Positions 63,299-64,000 of a stretch of DNA of 64,000 nucleotides are shown here, in pieces (positions within the stretch are counted from its first letter, which is position 1; each line of letters begins with the position of its first letter). This stretch comes from Bianquea renquensis. Its GTDB lineage: Bacteria; Bacillota; Clostridia; Lachnospirales; Bianqueaceae. The notes beneath the pieces were generated by a model. It saw only the letters and a program-made list of their open reading frames with translations. It was not told the origin of the DNA and made no database searches. The position numbers and the translations under genes were made by a program. The stretch covers positions 1 through 64,000 of the forward strand of contig NZ_JACRSQ010000013.1 in assembly GCF_014384895.1 (NCBI RefSeq), given 5' to 3'.

Positions 63299-63630
63299 GT
63301 TGTGTCCTCCTTTTTTGCTCTGGCTTTGGTTCTTTTGGGTTTCACGCCGGAGCGTCTTTGTTCATTCCTGCATACCCCCAGCAGGGAGCCGGGGAATTGG
63401 TGATAGTGGCGGCAGGAGCCGCAGTCAATGCTGTCCGGATTGTCGTCCGCCATATCGGTATAGGGGCAGGCGTCCTCAATGGTCAAAAGGACAGGCCGCC
63501 CTGATGGCGAGTAGATCGGGTTTTCAATCACGCTTTTGTAATCTTCCACATACGTTTGGGCGCCCTCGTCCCAGCGCAGGGGTACTTCAATCACTTCACC
63601 CTCAAACGCATACCGTTTGACCTGTTCCAT
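63295..63630 (-). CDS. Small Cys-containing hypothetical protein of mobile-element type
   Basis: A 111-residue soluble protein. The middle reads SPSGRPVLLTIEDACPYTDM, then DSIDCGSCRHYHQ and GSLLGVCRNE; four Cys could bind zinc or an iron-sulfur cluster. The C-terminus is basic (KPKRTKARAKKE). I recall similar small proteins on Clostridial integrative elements, without known function. Its stop overlaps the collagen-like gene start (ATGA), and GGAGG lies before its own ATG, so it is in the same operon. Confidence 0.7.
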   Translation of the reverse strand: MEQVKRYAFEGEVIEVPLRWDEGAQTYVEDYKSVIENPIYSPSGRPVLLTIEDACPYTDMADDNPDSIDCGSCRHYHQFPGSLLGVCRNEQRRSGVKPKRTKARAKKEDTT

Positions 63631-63633
63631 TTC

Positions 63634-63747
63634 TCAACCTCCGCTCGGTTGGCGGCGGCGCTTTGTCGCTGCGTCCAGAGCCACCCCCGCAGCAAAGGCG
63701 GCCAGTATCAAAACGCCGGAGCGGGCGCGGGTTTCATGGCTATACAC
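63634..63747 (-). CDS. Possible 37-residue single-helix membrane peptide
   Basis: A GTG at 63747 opens a 37-codon frame with one hydrophobic helix (GVLILAAFAAGVALDA, about residues 11-26) flanked by RAR before and TKRRRQ after. Its stop lies 3 nt before the next ATG, and the Shine-Dalgarno of that gene (GGAGG) is within its last codons, typical of coupled genes. No strong Shine-Dalgarno precedes the GTG. Confidence 0.4.
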   Translation of the reverse strand: MYSHETRARSGVLILAAFAAGVALDAATKRRRQPSGG

Positions 63748-63791
63748 TCTGCGGACACCCCCTTTCCCCAAACGCCGGGTTTGCCAAAGCG

Positions 63792-63840
63792 CAAAAAGGA
63801 CGCGCCCCGCCCACGGAATGACCGTGGACGCAGCACGTCC
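63792..63840 (-). terminator. Terminator-like leader hairpin upstream of the surface-protein operon
   Basis: On the minus strand GGACGTGC pairs with GCGCGTCC (8 bp, one G-U) enclosing an inner ACGG/CCGT hairpin and followed by TTTTTG. It lies about 100 nt after the promoter at 63943-63970 and before the small genes, so it could act as an attenuator or end a short RNA. Confidence 0.6.
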
Positions 63841-63900
63841 CTTGAAACAGCGTTAGGAAGCTCTGATTGTACGCAGGAAAAAAGGATAGACTTATCCTGC

Positions 63901-63942
<42 letters not shown>

Positions 63943-63970
63943 ATTATGGGGGATAAATCCCATTTGTCAA
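63943..63970 (-). promoter_or_regulatory. Promoter with internal palindrome upstream of the (GACA)10 tract
   Basis: On the minus strand TTGACA (63965-63970) and CATAAT (63943-63948) are 16 nt apart. GGGATAAATCCC, a dyad at 63950-63961, fills the spacer and could be an operator. It faces the two small genes and the surface-protein genes. Confidence 0.6.
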
Positions 63971-64000
63971 GACTTATTTTATAAATTTCCATCTTTTCTC

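Overview
The window reads as part of the chromosome of a spore-forming, anaerobic Clostridia-type Firmicute. The evidence is a complete mraZ-to-ftsZ division and cell-wall cluster running straight into spoIIGA-sigE-sigG, a meso-diaminopimelate-type MurE, a Spo0E-like phosphatase, a YmxH-like sporulation protein, an orphan HydE (FeFe-hydrogenase maturase) and strong AGGAGG ribosome binding sites. No rRNA or tRNA gene was seen. Species cannot be named from the sequence alone.

Layout. 189-1459 is an array of 15 degenerate ~86-bp tandem repeats, almost pure pyrimidine on the + strand. 1605-6605 (minus) is a four-gene MacB-type ABC export operon with two different adaptor proteins. 6738-8473 holds ymxH, a small membrane protein and sigG. 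8576-28141 (minus) carries sigE, spoIIGA, ftsZ, ftsQ, murA, ftsW/spoVE, murD, mraY, murF, murE, two class B penicillin-binding proteins, ftsL, rsmH, mraZ, a spo0E-like gene and lgt. 28293-31475 (plus) has ychF and a LytTR/GHKL two-component pair. 31510-39169 (minus) has an aldo/keto reductase, an odd AAA ATPase with a degenerate nuclease-like tail, a type I pullulanase, a METTL25-like methyltransferase and a membrane glycerophosphodiesterase.

39579-47997 (minus) is a sulfur amino-acid locus. A consensus promoter with a perfect 13-bp inverted repeat at its start drives a 49-residue peptide with six Cys codons in seven, then a terminator, then an LCM-type methyltransferase, metK, what looks like an internally deleted luxS, and mccB/mccA-like reverse trans-sulfuration genes. 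A second Cys/Met-rich short ORF followed by a terminator precedes an SsuABC/TauABC-like importer. I read these as two cysteine-sensing attenuators controlling methionine-to-cysteine conversion and sulfur uptake. In the first, an octamer just after the Cys codons duplicates the 3' arm of the terminator, so a mutually exclusive antiterminator is visible.

48098-49988 (plus) has hydE and a PrsW-type protease. 50065-58340 is an accessory region: a decayed IetAS-like defence pair (AAA ATPase plus frameshifted subtilisin-like protease), a serine-recombinase remnant, flavin/NADPH redox genes with truncated apbE and flavodoxin pieces, and a Tn554-type tnpB/tnpC remnant. 58647-63970 encodes two large secreted surface proteins (a GLUG-repeat protein with a sortase-like SPQTG tail and a collagen-like protein) and two small upstream genes, led by a promoter, a (GACA)10 microsatellite and a terminator-like leader structure.
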